From the NCBI RefSeq assembly GCF_008017545.1, contig NZ_VRTZ01000001.1:1019741-1083740 (forward strand): a DNA stretch of 64,000 nt, read 5' to 3'. The notes under the pieces are model-generated. The model was given only the letters and a program-made list of their open reading frames with translations. It ran no database searches and had not been told where the DNA came from. Shown piece after piece: positions 17,852 through 27,241 of the stretch. The stretch's first letter is position 1. Each line of letters opens with the position of its first letter. The position numbers and the translations under genes are program-made. Source of the stretch: Homoserinibacter sp. GY 40078 (GTDB lineage Bacteria; Actinomycetota; Actinomycetes; Actinomycetales; Microbacteriaceae).

Positions 17852-18985
17852 TCAGCGGATGCGGGAGCCGGCGGCCCACACTGCGGTGACGCATCCGTCG
17901 TCGTCGAGTGCGACCGCATCCGCCGCGTAACCGGGTTCCAGCAGGCCGAACCGGTCGCCCAAGCCCAGGGCGCGAGCCGGGACGGCGGTCACCGCCCCCA
18001 CGGCATCCGGCCACGACAGACCGACGACGTCGACCGCGCGTCGCACCGCCGAATCCAGAGTGAGCGTGGAGCCCGCGATCGTCGACGTGCCCGACAGCAC
18101 CGCCAGCCCGTCCTGCACCGAGACGTTGAGCGCGCCGAGTCGGTAGTGGCCGTCCGCGCTGCCTGCGGCGGCCATCGCATCCGTCACGAACGCGACACGC
18201 CCCGGTGCCTCGTCGAGCAGCAGCGCCGCCACTCGCTCGTCCACGTGGTGACCGTCGAGCACCAGCTCGAGCGTCACATCCGGATCCTCGAGCGCCGCGA
18301 CCACCGGGCCCGGCTCGCGGTGGTGGATGCCGTTCATGGCGTTGAAGGCATGCGTCAGGATCGTCGCGCCGCGGTCGAACGCCGCGGATGCGCAGGCGAA
18401 GTCGGCCTCGGTGTGGCCGATCGCGACGCGCACCCCGGCACGCAGGAACGCATCCATCGCGTCGTCCGCACCCGGGAGCTCGGGGGCGATCGTCACCTGC
18501 CGCAAGGTGCCGTGAGCGGCCTCGATGAGCTCGTCGACCGCGATCGGGTCCGGTTCGCGCAGATGGTCGGGATGATGTGCGCCCCGTCGGGCGGGAGCGA
18601 GGAACGGTCCCTCGAGATGCGTGCCGAGCACGAGGGGGTCGGTCTCCGTGAGTTCGGCGATCTCCGCGAGCGCTGACCGCAGAGCCGCGAGCGGGTTGGC
18701 CACGAGCGAGATGACCGCTCGGGTCGTCCCGTTCGCGCGGTGCGTCGCAAGCGCCGCGGCGAGCTCCTCGCCCCCGTCGTCGTAGGAGTGCCCTCCGCCG
18801 CCGTGTCCGTGGATGTCGATGAATCCGGGGGTCAGCCGCGCCCCGCCGAGGTCGACGATTTCGTCGGCATCCGGGTGGGCACCCGAGCCGACGGCCGCGA
18901 TGACATCGCCGTCGAACAGCACCCATCCGTCGGGGGTCTCGCCCCGCTCGTCCGTGAGCAGAGCGGAATGAAGGAGCCGGGTCAC
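17852..18985 (-). CDS. nagA: N-acetylglucosamine-6-phosphate deacetylase
   Basis: Metal-dependent hydrolase that deacetylates GlcNAc-6-P to give the NagB substrate. 377 residues. Seen: metal ligands in FIDIHGHGGGGHSYDDG, substrate/metal loop LGTHLEGPFLAPARRGAHH, IGHTEADFACA, THAFNAMNGIHHREPG, and the catalytic-Asp segment FVTDAMAAAGSADGHY. Start GTG at 18985 (VTRLLHSALL); further upstream the frame overlaps purU. Encoded opposite to the nagZ-nagB operon, so it must be expressed from its own or the purU side promoter, yet it completes that pathway. Confidence 0.95.
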   Translation of the reverse strand: MTRLLHSALLTDERGETPDGWVLFDGDVIAAVGSGAHPDADEIVDLGGARLTPGFIDIHGHGGGGHSYDDGGEELAAALATHRANGTTRAVISLVANPLAALRSALAEIAELTETDPLVLGTHLEGPFLAPARRGAHHPDHLREPDPIAVDELIEAAHGTLRQVTIAPELPGADDAMDAFLRAGVRVAIGHTEADFACASAAFDRGATILTHAFNAMNGIHHREPGPVVAALEDPDVTLELVLDGHHVDERVAALLLDEAPGRVAFVTDAMAAAGSADGHYRLGALNVSVQDGLAVLSGTSTIAGSTLTLDSAVRRAVDVVGLSWPDAVGAVTAVPARALGLGDRFGLLEPGYAADAVALDDDGCVTAVWAAGSRIR

Positions 18986-19005
18986 GCCTTGAGGGTACCG
19001 GCGGG

Positions 19006-19863
19006 TCAGCGGAAGATGATCGTGCGCGCGCCGTCGAGCAGAACCCGGTCCTCCGAGAACCACTGCACCGCCTGGGTGAGCGTGCGGCTCTCCTCGTCCT
19101 GGCCGATGGCCCGCAGCTGCTCCCACGAGCGGGTGTGATCGACGCGCACGATGTTCTGCTCGATGATCGGGCCCTCGTCGAGATCGCTCGTCACGAAGTG
19201 CGCCGTCGCTCCGATGATCTTCACCCCGCGCGCGTGCGCCTGCTTGTAGGGGTTCGCGCCCTTGAAGCCCGGTAGGAACGAGTGGTGGATGTTGATCACG
19301 CGTCCGGCGAGCGTCTCGCAGAGCTCGGGGGAGAGGATCTGCATGTAGCGGGCGAGCACGACGAGTTCGATGTCGTGCTCCTCCACGACCTCGAGCACGC
19401 GCTGCTCGAAGGCGAGCTTCTGCCCGGGCGAGGTCACGGGGTGCGCCTCGAAGGGGACGTCGTAGAAGGCGGCGAGCTCGCCGAGATCCGGATGGTTCGA
19501 CAGCACGAGCGGGATGTCGACGGCGAGGTGTCCAGCGCGCTGACGGAAGAGGAGGTCGTTGAGGCAGTGCGCGGCGGTCGAGACGAGCACGAGCGTGCGC
19601 AGGGGACGTCCGACGACATCGAGCTGCCAGGTCATCCCGTATCTCTCGGTCACGGGCGCGAGTGCCGCCTCGAACTCCTCGCGGGAGGCGAGCGACTCCA
19701 CCTGCAGGCGCATGAAGAAGGTGCCCGTGTCGTCGCTCGAGAACTGCTGCGACTCGGTGATGTTGCCGGCCGCCTCGACGATCGCCCCGGAGATCGCGTG
19801 CACGATCCCGGGCCTGTCCTCGCAGACGAGGGTGAGGATCCAGTGGGTCGGTGTCACAGTCAC
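19006..19863 (-). CDS. purU: Formyltetrahydrofolate deformylase
   Basis: Hydrolyses 10-formyl-THF to formate and THF, balancing the one-carbon pool. 285 residues: an N-terminal ACT domain (WILTLVCEDRPGIVHAISG) then a formyltransferase-like hydrolase domain with STAAHCLNDLLF, LSNHPDLGELA, INIHHSFLPGFKGANPY and the catalytic Asp in HFVTSDLDEGPIIEQ. Start GTG at 19863 (MTVTPTHW) is preferred; GTG at 19857 is possible. Divergent from the MFS gene with about 70 bases between. Neighbouring glyA and folD make this a one-carbon neighbourhood. Confidence 0.95.
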   Translation of the reverse strand: MTVTPTHWILTLVCEDRPGIVHAISGAIVEAAGNITESQQFSSDDTGTFFMRLQVESLASREEFEAALAPVTERYGMTWQLDVVGRPLRTLVLVSTAAHCLNDLLFRQRAGHLAVDIPLVLSNHPDLGELAAFYDVPFEAHPVTSPGQKLAFEQRVLEVVEEHDIELVVLARYMQILSPELCETLAGRVINIHHSFLPGFKGANPYKQAHARGVKIIGATAHFVTSDLDEGPIIEQNIVRVDHTRSWEQLRAIGQDEESRTLTQAVQWFSEDRVLLDGARTIIFR

Positions 19864-19931
19864 CCAGCGTAGGGCGCCCGGGGGTGTGGACGACGCGGCG
19901 GGGCCGCATCCGTGGCGGCTAGGCTCGCCGA

Positions 19932-21125
19932 GTGACACGAACGCTCGACGGAGGCTTCCCCACCCTGCGGCTGCTCGTGCTCACGGGGGCGATCTTCGCG
20001 TCGGTGTCCAGTGAGTTCCTGCCCACCGGTCTGCTGCCCGAGATGTCGGCGGAACTCGGCGTCTCCGAATCGCGGATCGGGTTGCTCGTCACGGTGTTCG
20101 CCGGCACGGTCGTGCTCTCGACCGCGCCGTTGACGATCCTCACGCGCCGCTACTCGCGCAAGTGGCTCATGGTGCTGCTGCTCGGGATCTTCGCGCTCAC
20201 GAACGTGCTGTGTGCGATCGCGCCGAGCTACGAGTTCCTGCTCGGGGCGCGTGTGCTCGGGGGTCTCGCCCACGGACTGTTCTGGGCCGTGACGGGACCC
20301 TACGCGGCGCTCCTCGTCCCGCGGCACCAGCTGGCGCGCGCGATCTCCCTCACCAATGCGGGCGGCACCCTCGCCTTCATCTTCGGCGTGCCGCTCGGCA
20401 CCTTCCTCGGGCACGCGCTCGGGTGGCGCTTCGCGTTCGCGGCGATGGCGGCGACCGTTCTCGTCTTCATGGTGCTCGTCGTGCTCTATCTGCCCCCGGT
20501 GTCGCACCTCGTGCCGCTCGCGACGGGCGAGATCCCGTTGCCCACCCGGAAAGACCGCTCCCTGCCCGCCGTGATCATCGTGTGCGTGTCGGTGACGCTC
20601 GTCGCCACGGGGCACAACCTCTTCTACACCTACATCGCTCCGTGGGCGATCCAGGTGGGCGGGGTTGAGCCGGACTGGGTCTCGGGACTCCTGTTCGCCT
20701 ACGGCGCGGCGGGTGCGATCGGCCTCGCCCTCGGCGGTGCGTTCGGCGACCGCTACCCGCGCGGCGCCGTCAACGTGGCGCTCGCCGGGCTGACGGCGAG
20801 CGTGCTCTTCCTCGCCGCGTTCGGCACCGAGGTCCTCCCTGTGGTGATCGGCATGGCGGTGTGGAGCGCGAGCTTCGGCGGGGTGCCGGCGCTCATGCAC
20901 TCGCGCGTGCTGCACTCGGCATCCGATCGGATCCGCGACCTCGCCGCGGCATGGCTCACCACCGCGTTCAACCTGGCGATCGGCGGCGGCGCGCTCATCG
21001 GCGGGGGCCTGCTGGACGCCTACGGCATCCAGATCCTGCCGTGGATCGCCTCCGCCGTGATCCTGGTGGGCCTCGTCTTCGTGCTCGCGACGGACCGCGC
21101 ACGGATCGCCGCGCACCCGAGCTGA
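19932..21125 (+). CDS. MFS transporter, DHA1/AraJ-like
   Basis: 397-residue membrane protein with about 12 helices. Seen: helix 1 LLVLTGAIFASVSSEFLPTGLLPEMS, the helix 2-3 loop LTILTRRYSRKWLM in place of the classic G-x-x-x-D-R-x-G-R, LGGLAHGLFWAVTGPYAALLV, and the second-half motif GGAFGDRYPRGAVN. Resembles arabinose/sugar efflux or drug:H+ antiporters. GTG start at 19932. Lies between purU and the glyA riboswitch; no clear functional link, and the substrate is unknown. Confidence 0.85.
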   Translation: MTRTLDGGFPTLRLLVLTGAIFASVSSEFLPTGLLPEMSAELGVSESRIGLLVTVFAGTVVLSTAPLTILTRRYSRKWLMVLLLGIFALTNVLCAIAPSYEFLLGARVLGGLAHGLFWAVTGPYAALLVPRHQLARAISLTNAGGTLAFIFGVPLGTFLGHALGWRFAFAAMAATVLVFMVLVVLYLPPVSHLVPLATGEIPLPTRKDRSLPAVIIVCVSVTLVATGHNLFYTYIAPWAIQVGGVEPDWVSGLLFAYGAAGAIGLALGGAFGDRYPRGAVNVALAGLTASVLFLAAFGTEVLPVVIGMAVWSASFGGVPALMHSRVLHSASDRIRDLAAAWLTTAFNLAIGGGALIGGGLLDAYGIQILPWIASAVILVGLVFVLATDRARIAAHPS

Positions 21126-21175
21126 GCGCGACCGCCTCAGCCTCTGGCGCGGCACCCGGCATCCCGTAGACTGAG

Positions 21176-21254
21176 CGCGTCGTGACTGGCGTTCGGATGG
21201 GTCACCATCGGGGAGCGACGAGACGGAGAAGCGGCCGTACGCCTGGGCCGCGAC
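21176..21254 (+). ncRNA. ZTP riboswitch (pfl motif) in the glyA leader
   Basis: Seen: GTCGTGACTGGCG (21179-21191), internal stem with GGGTCACCATC, GGGGAGCGACG (21210-21220) closing P1, and P3 GCGGCC (21231-21236) pairing with GGCCGC (21246-21251) around a loop containing CGCCTG that can form the pseudoknot with GGCG. These are the conserved features of the ZTP-sensing pfl RNA. Known: it turns on folate/one-carbon genes when ZTP rises on 10-formyl-THF shortage. A possible -10 TAGACT lies at about 21167. The glyA ribosome site follows at about 21272. Confidence 0.93.
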
Positions 21255-21282
21255 GATGACCGCCTGTCCCCAAGGAGCGCAC

Positions 21283-22575
21283 GTGTCCGCAGAATCCACC
21301 TTCCTCGCCCCGCTCGCCGAGGTCGACCCCGAGGTCGCCGCGGCACTCGCCCAGGAGCTCGGGCGTCAGCGGTCCACCCTCGAGATGATCGCGAGCGAGA
21401 ACTTCGTGCCGCGCGCCGTGCTCGAGGCGCAGGGGTCCGTGCTCACCAACAAGTACGCCGAGGGCTACCCGGGCCGTCGCTACTACGGCGGATGCGAGTT
21501 CGTCGACGTCGTCGAGACGCTCGCGATCGAGCGCGCAAAGGAGCTCTTCGGCGCCGAGTTCGCGAATGTGCAGCCGCACTCGGGGGCCTCGGCGAACGCC
21601 GCGGTGCTCGCCGCGATCGCGTCGCCCGGTGACCGCATCCTGGGCCTCGAGCTCGCCCACGGTGGGCACCTCACCCACGGCATGAAGCTCAACTTCTCGG
21701 GCAAGCTCTACGAGGCGCACTCCTACAAGGTCGACTCGGAGACGTTCCGTGTCGACATGGATGAGGTGCGCCGCGCGGCGCTCGAGGTGCAGCCGCAGGT
21801 GATCATCGCCGGATGGTCGGCGTATCCGCGTCAGCTCGACTTCGCCGCGTTCCGTTCGATCGCCGACGAGGTCGGCGCGAAGCTGTGGGTCGACATGGCC
21901 CACTTCGCCGGGCTCGTGGCGGCGGGTCTGCACCCCTCGCCGATGCCGCACGCGCACGTCGTGAGCTCGACGGTGCACAAGACGATCGGCGGTCCGCGGT
22001 CGGGGTTCATCCTCACCAACGACCCGGAGATCGCGAAGAAGATCAACTCGAACGTGTTCCCGGGGCAGCAGGGCGGCCCGCTCATGCACGTCATCGCCGC
22101 GAAGGCGACCGCATTCAAGCTCGCCGGCACGGACGAGTTCCGCGACCGGCAGGAGCGCACGGTGCGCGGTGCCGCGATCCTCGCCGAGCGTCTCGTGGCG
22201 GATGACGCGAAGGCCGCGGGTGTCGACGTGCTGACCGGCGGTACCGACGTGCACCTCGTGCTCGTCGACCTGCGGGCGTCGGAGTTCACCGGCAAGGACG
22301 CGGAGGACCGCCTGCACGAGGTCGGGATCACCGTGAACAAGAACTCGGTGCCGAACGATCCGCGCCCGCCGATGGTCACCTCCGGTGTGCGTATCGGCAC
22401 CCCGGCGCTCGCGACCCGCGGATTCGGCGATGAGGAGTTCCGCGAGGTGGCCGACATCATCGCGCTCGCACTGCAGCCGGGCGCCGACATCCCGGCCCTC
22501 CGTGCGCGCGTCGCCACTCTCGCCGACGCCTTCCCCCTCTACGAGGGACTGACGTCCCCCGCCTCCTGGAACTGA
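21283..22575 (+). CDS. glyA: Serine hydroxymethyltransferase
   Basis: PLP enzyme interconverting serine + THF and glycine + 5,10-methylene-THF. 430 residues. Seen: [63 protein letters not shown] and the PLP-lysine segment [13 protein letters not shown] near 230. GTG at 21283 (MSAESTF) with AAGGAG 6 bases before it is chosen over the ATG at 21256, which lies immediately behind the riboswitch and lacks a ribosome site. Controlled by the ZTP riboswitch; folD follows 55 bases later. Confidence 0.97.
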   Translation: MSAESTFLAPLAEVDPEVAAALAQELGRQRSTLEMIASENFVPRAVLEAQGSVLTNKYAEGYPGRRYYGGCEFVDVVETLAIERAKELFGAEFANVQPHSGASANAAVLAAIASPGDRILGLELAHGGHLTHGMKLNFSGKLYEAHSYKVDSETFRVDMDEVRRAALEVQPQVIIAGWSAYPRQLDFAAFRSIADEVGAKLWVDMAHFAGLVAAGLHPSPMPHAHVVSSTVHKTIGGPRSGFILTNDPEIAKKINSNVFPGQQGGPLMHVIAAKATAFKLAGTDEFRDRQERTVRGAAILAERLVADDAKAAGVDVLTGGTDVHLVLVDLRASEFTGKDAEDRLHEVGITVNKNSVPNDPRPPMVTSGVRIGTPALATRGFGDEEFREVADIIALALQPGADIPALRARVATLADAFPLYEGLTSPASWN

Positions 22576-22628
22576 GGGGACGCAAAGTGCTCTCAACACG
22601 CCGTGTCTCGCGCAGTTTGCGACCCCTC
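22574..22628. repeat. Inverted repeat between glyA and folD
   Basis: GAGGGGACGCAAA (22574-22586) pairs with 22616-22628 with one mismatch around a 29-base spacer. It overlaps the glyA stop and ends just before the folD GTG, so the right arm covers the folD ribosome-binding region. It may be an attenuator, a translational control hairpin, or a small dispersed repeat. Confidence 0.6.
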
Positions 22629-22630
22629 TC

Positions 22631-23512
22631 GTGAGCGCGAGGAAGTTGGACGGCGTCGCCACAGCGGCGGCGATCAAGAGTGAGCTCACGGAGCGGGTCG
22701 CGGCGCTCGCCGCGCGCGGCGTCGTGCCGGGGCTCGGCACGCTGCTCGTCGGCGCCGACCCCGGATCCGTCAGCTACGTCGGCGGCAAGCACCGCGACTC
22801 CGCCGAGGTCGGCATCCGCTCCATCCGCGAAGAGCTGCCCGCCGACGCCAGCGAAGCCGACATCCGCGCCGCGATCGACCGCCTCAACGACGACCCGGAG
22901 GTCACCGGCTACATCGTCCAACTGCCGCTCCCCGCGGGCATCGACGAGAACGCCATGCTCGAGCTGATCGACCCCGACAAGGACGCCGACGGCCTCCACC
23001 CCACCAACCTCGGCCGCCTCGTGCTCGGCGTCAGCGGCGACCTCACCTCGCCCCTGCCCTGCACCCCCGCAGGCATCGTCGAGCTGCTCCGCCGCCACGA
23101 CGTCGAGATCGCCGGCAAGCACGTCACCGTGATCGGCCGCGGCATCACCGTCGGCCGCCCCCTCGGACTGCTCCTCACCCGCAAGGGCATCGACGCGACC
23201 GTGACCCTCACCCACTCCCGCACCGTCGACCTCGCCGCCGAAGTGCGCCGCGCGGACATCGTGGTCGCCGCGATCGGCGTGCCGCACTTCGTGCAGCCCG
23301 AGTGGGTGAAGCCGGGCGCCGCCGTGCTCGACGTGGGCGTCACCCGCGTCGGCACCACCGAATCCGGACGCGCCAAGCTCGCCGGCGACGTGCACCCGGA
23401 TGTCGCCGAGGTCGCCGGCTGGCTCTCCCCGAACCCGGGCGGCGTAGGTCCCATGACCCGCGCGATGCTCATCGCGAACGTCGTCGACGCGGCCGAGCGC
23501 CGGGCCGGCTGA
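22631..23512 (+). CDS. folD: Bifunctional methylene-THF dehydrogenase/methenyl-THF cyclohydrolase
   Basis: Converts 5,10-methylene-THF to 10-formyl-THF in two steps, using NADP. 293 residues. Seen: [21 protein letters not shown] with the catalytic Lys, [10 protein letters not shown], the P-x-x-D-x-D-G-x-h segment [24 protein letters not shown], the NADP loop [16 protein letters not shown] and the closing [16 protein letters not shown] start at 22631, partly overlapped by an upstream inverted repeat. Functionally linked to glyA and likely to be on the same ZTP-controlled transcript. Confidence 0.97.
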   Translation: MSARKLDGVATAAAIKSELTERVAALAARGVVPGLGTLLVGADPGSVSYVGGKHRDSAEVGIRSIREELPADASEADIRAAIDRLNDDPEVTGYIVQLPLPAGIDENAMLELIDPDKDADGLHPTNLGRLVLGVSGDLTSPLPCTPAGIVELLRRHDVEIAGKHVTVIGRGITVGRPLGLLLTRKGIDATVTLTHSRTVDLAAEVRRADIVVAAIGVPHFVQPEWVKPGAAVLDVGVTRVGTTESGRAKLAGDVHPDVAEVAGWLSPNPGGVGPMTRAMLIANVVDAAERRAG

Positions 23513-23531
23513 GCTGCTCTGTAGCCGCGGT

Positions 23532-23627
23532 CCGAGGTCGGTCATGACCCGAGTCGCTGGCATCGGGCTTGGCGGGAGCGCGCTGTGGCGCGCGGGGGAC
23601 TGCGACTCGGGTCATGACCGACCTCGG
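23532..23627. repeat. Long inverted repeat with 25-bp perfect arms after folD
   Basis: Arms at 23532-23556 and 23603-23627 are perfect reverse complements; each contains GGTCATGACC, itself a 10-bp palindrome. The 46-base spacer is GC-rich and partly self-complementary. It lies between convergent folD and the HesB-like gene. Candidate bidirectional terminator or REP-like repeat unit; only this copy was found in the window. Confidence 0.85.
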
Positions 23628-23660
23628 GGCGCGGCGGCACACCCGCGCCCGGCAACACGA

Positions 23661-23688
23661 AGCGGCCGCCCCCGAAGGGACGGCCGCT
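23661..23688 (-). terminator. Terminator-like hairpin after the HesB-like gene
   Basis: AGCGGCCG (23661-23668) pairs perfectly with CGGCCGCT (23681-23688) across a 12-base loop that contains a further CCC/GGG pairing. It lies 15 bases past the stop of the leftward HesB-like gene and is followed on that strand by TCGTGTTG. Confidence 0.6.
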
Positions 23689-23703
23689 GAGACGTGCTGC
23701 GGG

Positions 23704-23979
23704 CTAGGCCTGCGGCGCGAGGGCGAAGCGGATGCTGCCCTCCGGGTCGACCTGAGCGTCGAGCGTCATCTCGTCGAGCACCTGGGCGACCTGCCCGTCC
23801 ATGAAGACGCGAGCGCCCGACTGCTCGATCACGACGTCCTCTGCGGTGGGCGCAGTGGCGATCGCGACGTCGAATCGGTTCTCGCCCTGCTGGATGCGCA
23901 GGCCCGCCGTGTCGACATCCGTTGCCCGCGACACGAGGTCGGAGACGACGGTTCCGGCGTTCTCGGTGAGGGTGAGCAT
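23704..23979 (-). CDS. HesB/IscA-like fold protein without cysteines
   Basis: 91-residue protein resembling A-type Fe-S carriers in layout: MLTLTENAGTVVSDLVSRA, then a GLRIQQGENRFDVAIA strand region and a SGARVFMDGQVAQVLDEMTLD segment. Seen: there is no Cys anywhere, so the three conserved Fe-S ligand cysteines of IscA are absent and it cannot carry a cluster in the usual way. Function unknown; such Cys-less HesB-like proteins recur in actinobacteria. ATG at 23979 follows AAAGGGG; upstream in-frame codons are implausible. Flanked by a terminator hairpin on the left and galK on the right; no operon partner. Confidence 0.75.
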   Translation of the reverse strand: MLTLTENAGTVVSDLVSRATDVDTAGLRIQQGENRFDVAIATAPTAEDVVIEQSGARVFMDGQVAQVLDEMTLDAQVDPEGSIRFALAPQA

Positions 23980-24103
23980 TGCGGTTCCCCTTTCCCTTGG
24001 GTATCGGAACCGGCCACGATTCCGAGAATGCGGCGGAACCGCAACCCCGGATGCGGCGGGTCGCCGGATGCGGAGGGGACTCGGAGCTTTTCGGTGAGGT
24101 CGC

Positions 24104-25266
<1,163 letters not shown>

Positions 25267-25270
<4 letters not shown>

Positions 25271-26352
25271 ACCGACGCCACCGCCTCCCGCAGCCGTGCG
25301 GCCGCATCCTCCGGAACGATATCCGCAACCCACGCGCCCATCGCCGCCTCCGAGCCCGCGAGGAACTTGAGGCGCTCGGCCGCGCGCCGCGGCGAGGTGA
25401 TCTGCAGCATGAGGCGCACGTCGTCGCGCCCTTCACGCACAGGAGCCTGATGCCACGCCGCGATGTAGGGCGTGGGGGTGTCGTAGAGCGCGTCGATGCC
25501 GAGCAGGAGGCGCTTGAAGACGTCGGCGAGTTCGGCGCATTCGGCCTCATCGAGCGCGTCGATGTCGGGCACGTGCCGGTGCGGCAGGAGGTGCAGCTCG
25601 ATTGGCCAGCGGGCGGCGAAGGGCACGAACGCCGTCCAGTGTTCGCCGCGGAGGACGACCCGGGGGCCCGCCTGCTCGCGCTCGAGGATGCGGGCGAAGA
25701 GGTCTGGGCCGAGTTCGGCGATCGCCTGCAGGGTCGACCGGGTGCGGGGGGTGACGTACGGGTAGGCGTAGATCTGGCCGTGCGGATGCCCGAGGGTCAC
25801 CCCGATCGCTTCGCCTCGGTTCTCGAAGGGGAACACCTGCGCGACGCCCGGCAGTGCCGAGAGCTCGCGGGTGCGGTCGGCCCACGCCTCGATGACGGTG
25901 CGGATGCGGCTGACGCTCTGCGTGCCGAGCGAGCCTTCGCTGGCGGGGCTGAAGCACACGACCTCGCAGCGACCGACGGAGGGCGAGGTGCGGTCGAAGT
26001 CCCGTCCGGCCGGCGCGAGCGGGCCGTCGCTTTCGGGCCCGAACGAGGGCGACCGGTTCTCGAAGACGACGACGTCGTAGAGGTCGGGGATCTCGGACGG
26101 GTTCTCGGGCGTCTGCGGGGCGAGCGGATCGAGGTGCGCGGGCGGCAGGAAGACGCGGTTGTTGCGTCCGGATGCGACCGAGATCCAGTCGCCCGTGAGG
26201 ACGTCCTGGCGCATGGTGGCCGTGGCTGGGCGCGGGTCCAGGGCGCGCTCGTCGACGCGTCGCTCCGGGGGGAGGGTCGTGTCGGCGTCGTCGAAGTAGA
26301 TGAGTTCGCGGCCGTCGGCCATCCGGGCGGCGCGGCGGGTGACACCGGTCAT
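25267..26352 (-). CDS. galT: Galactose-1-phosphate uridylyltransferase
   Basis: Transfers UMP from UDP-glucose to galactose-1-phosphate. 361 residues. Seen: TGDWISVASGRNNRVFLPP, VVVFENRSPSF, CEVVCFSPASEGSL, and the active-site HPHG motif in TLGHPHGQIYAYPY near 184, followed by the zinc/histidine region LHLLPHRHVPDI. ATG at 26352 is preferred; MADGREL at 26322 is the alternative. A 16-bp perfect palindrome ends 4 bases from this ATG, leaving almost no leader, so the mRNA may be leaderless. Divergent from the DeoR-type regulator gene. No galE is present here. Confidence 0.96.
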
Positions 26353-26355
26353 GCA

Positions 26356-26371
26356 CTTACGGTACCGTAAG
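26356..26371. promoter_or_regulatory. Perfect 16-bp palindrome between galT and DeoR regulator
   Basis: CTTACGGTACCGTAAG, identical on both strands, lies 4 bases from the galT start and 34 bases from the regulator start. It occupies the galT core promoter region (TACCGT could act as its -10). Most likely the operator of the adjacent DeoR-family repressor, controlling both directions. Confidence 0.75.
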
Positions 26372-26404
26372 CCGATCTTGCCGAATCGAAAGGACTCGAA
26401 AGTC

Positions 26405-27217
26405 ATGCCGGACCTCGCGCAGCCCGCCGAACTGAGGCGAGAGCGGATCGTCGAGCGGGTCCGCGATGACGGCATTCTGCGCGTCGCAGAGGCTGCCGCC
26501 GAGTTCGGCGTGAGCGAGGTCACGATCCGCACCGACCTCACCCAGCTGGAAGCCGCGGGCCTCGTGCGACGCGTGCACGGATCCGCGCTCCCGGCACTCG
26601 GTGTGCCCCGGGAGGAGCCCGTCGAGCGCGTGTCGGCGCGCGATGCCGCCGTCAAGCGGGCGATCGGCAGACGTGCCGCGGCGCTCGTGCCGAACGGGGC
26701 GAGCATCCTGCTCGACGTCGGCTCCACGACGCTCGCGGTGGCACGTGCGCTCGTCGAGCGCGCCCAGCGCAGCGATCTCGACGAGCTCGTGGTCGTCACG
26801 AACGGACTCACGATCGCGCTCGAGCTGGAGGAGGCGGTTCCCCGGATCACGGTCGTGCTCACGGGCGGCACCCTCCGGCCGCTGCAGCACTCGCTCGTCG
26901 ACCCGGGCGCATCCGAGTCGCTCGCGGGTCTCCATGTGGATCTCGCGATCCTCGGGTGCAACGGCATCGCCGACGATGGGCGCATCTCGAACCTCAACCT
27001 CGCCGAGGCGGAGGTGAAGCGCGCGATGATCGCCGCATCCGCCGCGCGCGTGGTCGTGGCCGACACGAGCAAGCTCGGCGAACGCCACCTCGGCGCGATC
27101 GGCAGCGCGGGGCCGGGCACGACGATCGTCACGGCGGGTACGTGGACGGCGGCGGCCGCGGTGACATCCGCGGCCCTCGCCGCCGCCGGTGCGCGAGTGC
27201 TGCGGGCGGACGCGTGA
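26405..27217 (+). CDS. DeoR-family transcriptional regulator of the galactose genes
   Basis: 270-residue repressor. Seen: N-terminal winged helix RRERIVERVRDDGILRVAEA, AAEFGVSEVTIRTDLTQLEA and VRRVHGSALPA (residues 9-62), then a DeoR C-terminal sugar-phosphate sensor with ILLDVGSTTLAVARAL, VVVTNGLTIALEL and a late VVVADTSKLGER. ATG at 26405 (MPDLAQP). Divergent from galT-galK and followed by two aldose epimerases in the same direction; the shared palindrome argues for control of the whole locus. Known DeoR-type regulators respond to phosphorylated sugars, so galactose-1-P or a related sugar phosphate is a plausible signal. Confidence 0.92.
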   Translation: MPDLAQPAELRRERIVERVRDDGILRVAEAAAEFGVSEVTIRTDLTQLEAAGLVRRVHGSALPALGVPREEPVERVSARDAAVKRAIGRRAAALVPNGASILLDVGSTTLAVARALVERAQRSDLDELVVVTNGLTIALELEEAVPRITVVLTGGTLRPLQHSLVDPGASESLAGLHVDLAILGCNGIADDGRISNLNLAEAEVKRAMIAASAARVVVADTSKLGERHLGAIGSAGPGTTIVTAGTWTAAAAVTSAALAAAGARVLRADA

Positions 27218-27241
27218 GCCGATGCGCCTAGGGTGTTCACC

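Noticed and set aside
21256-21282. ATG at 21256 as glyA start
   Set aside because: It abuts the ZTP riboswitch and lacks a ribosome site; GTG at 21283 has AAGGAG and gives the conserved N-terminus.
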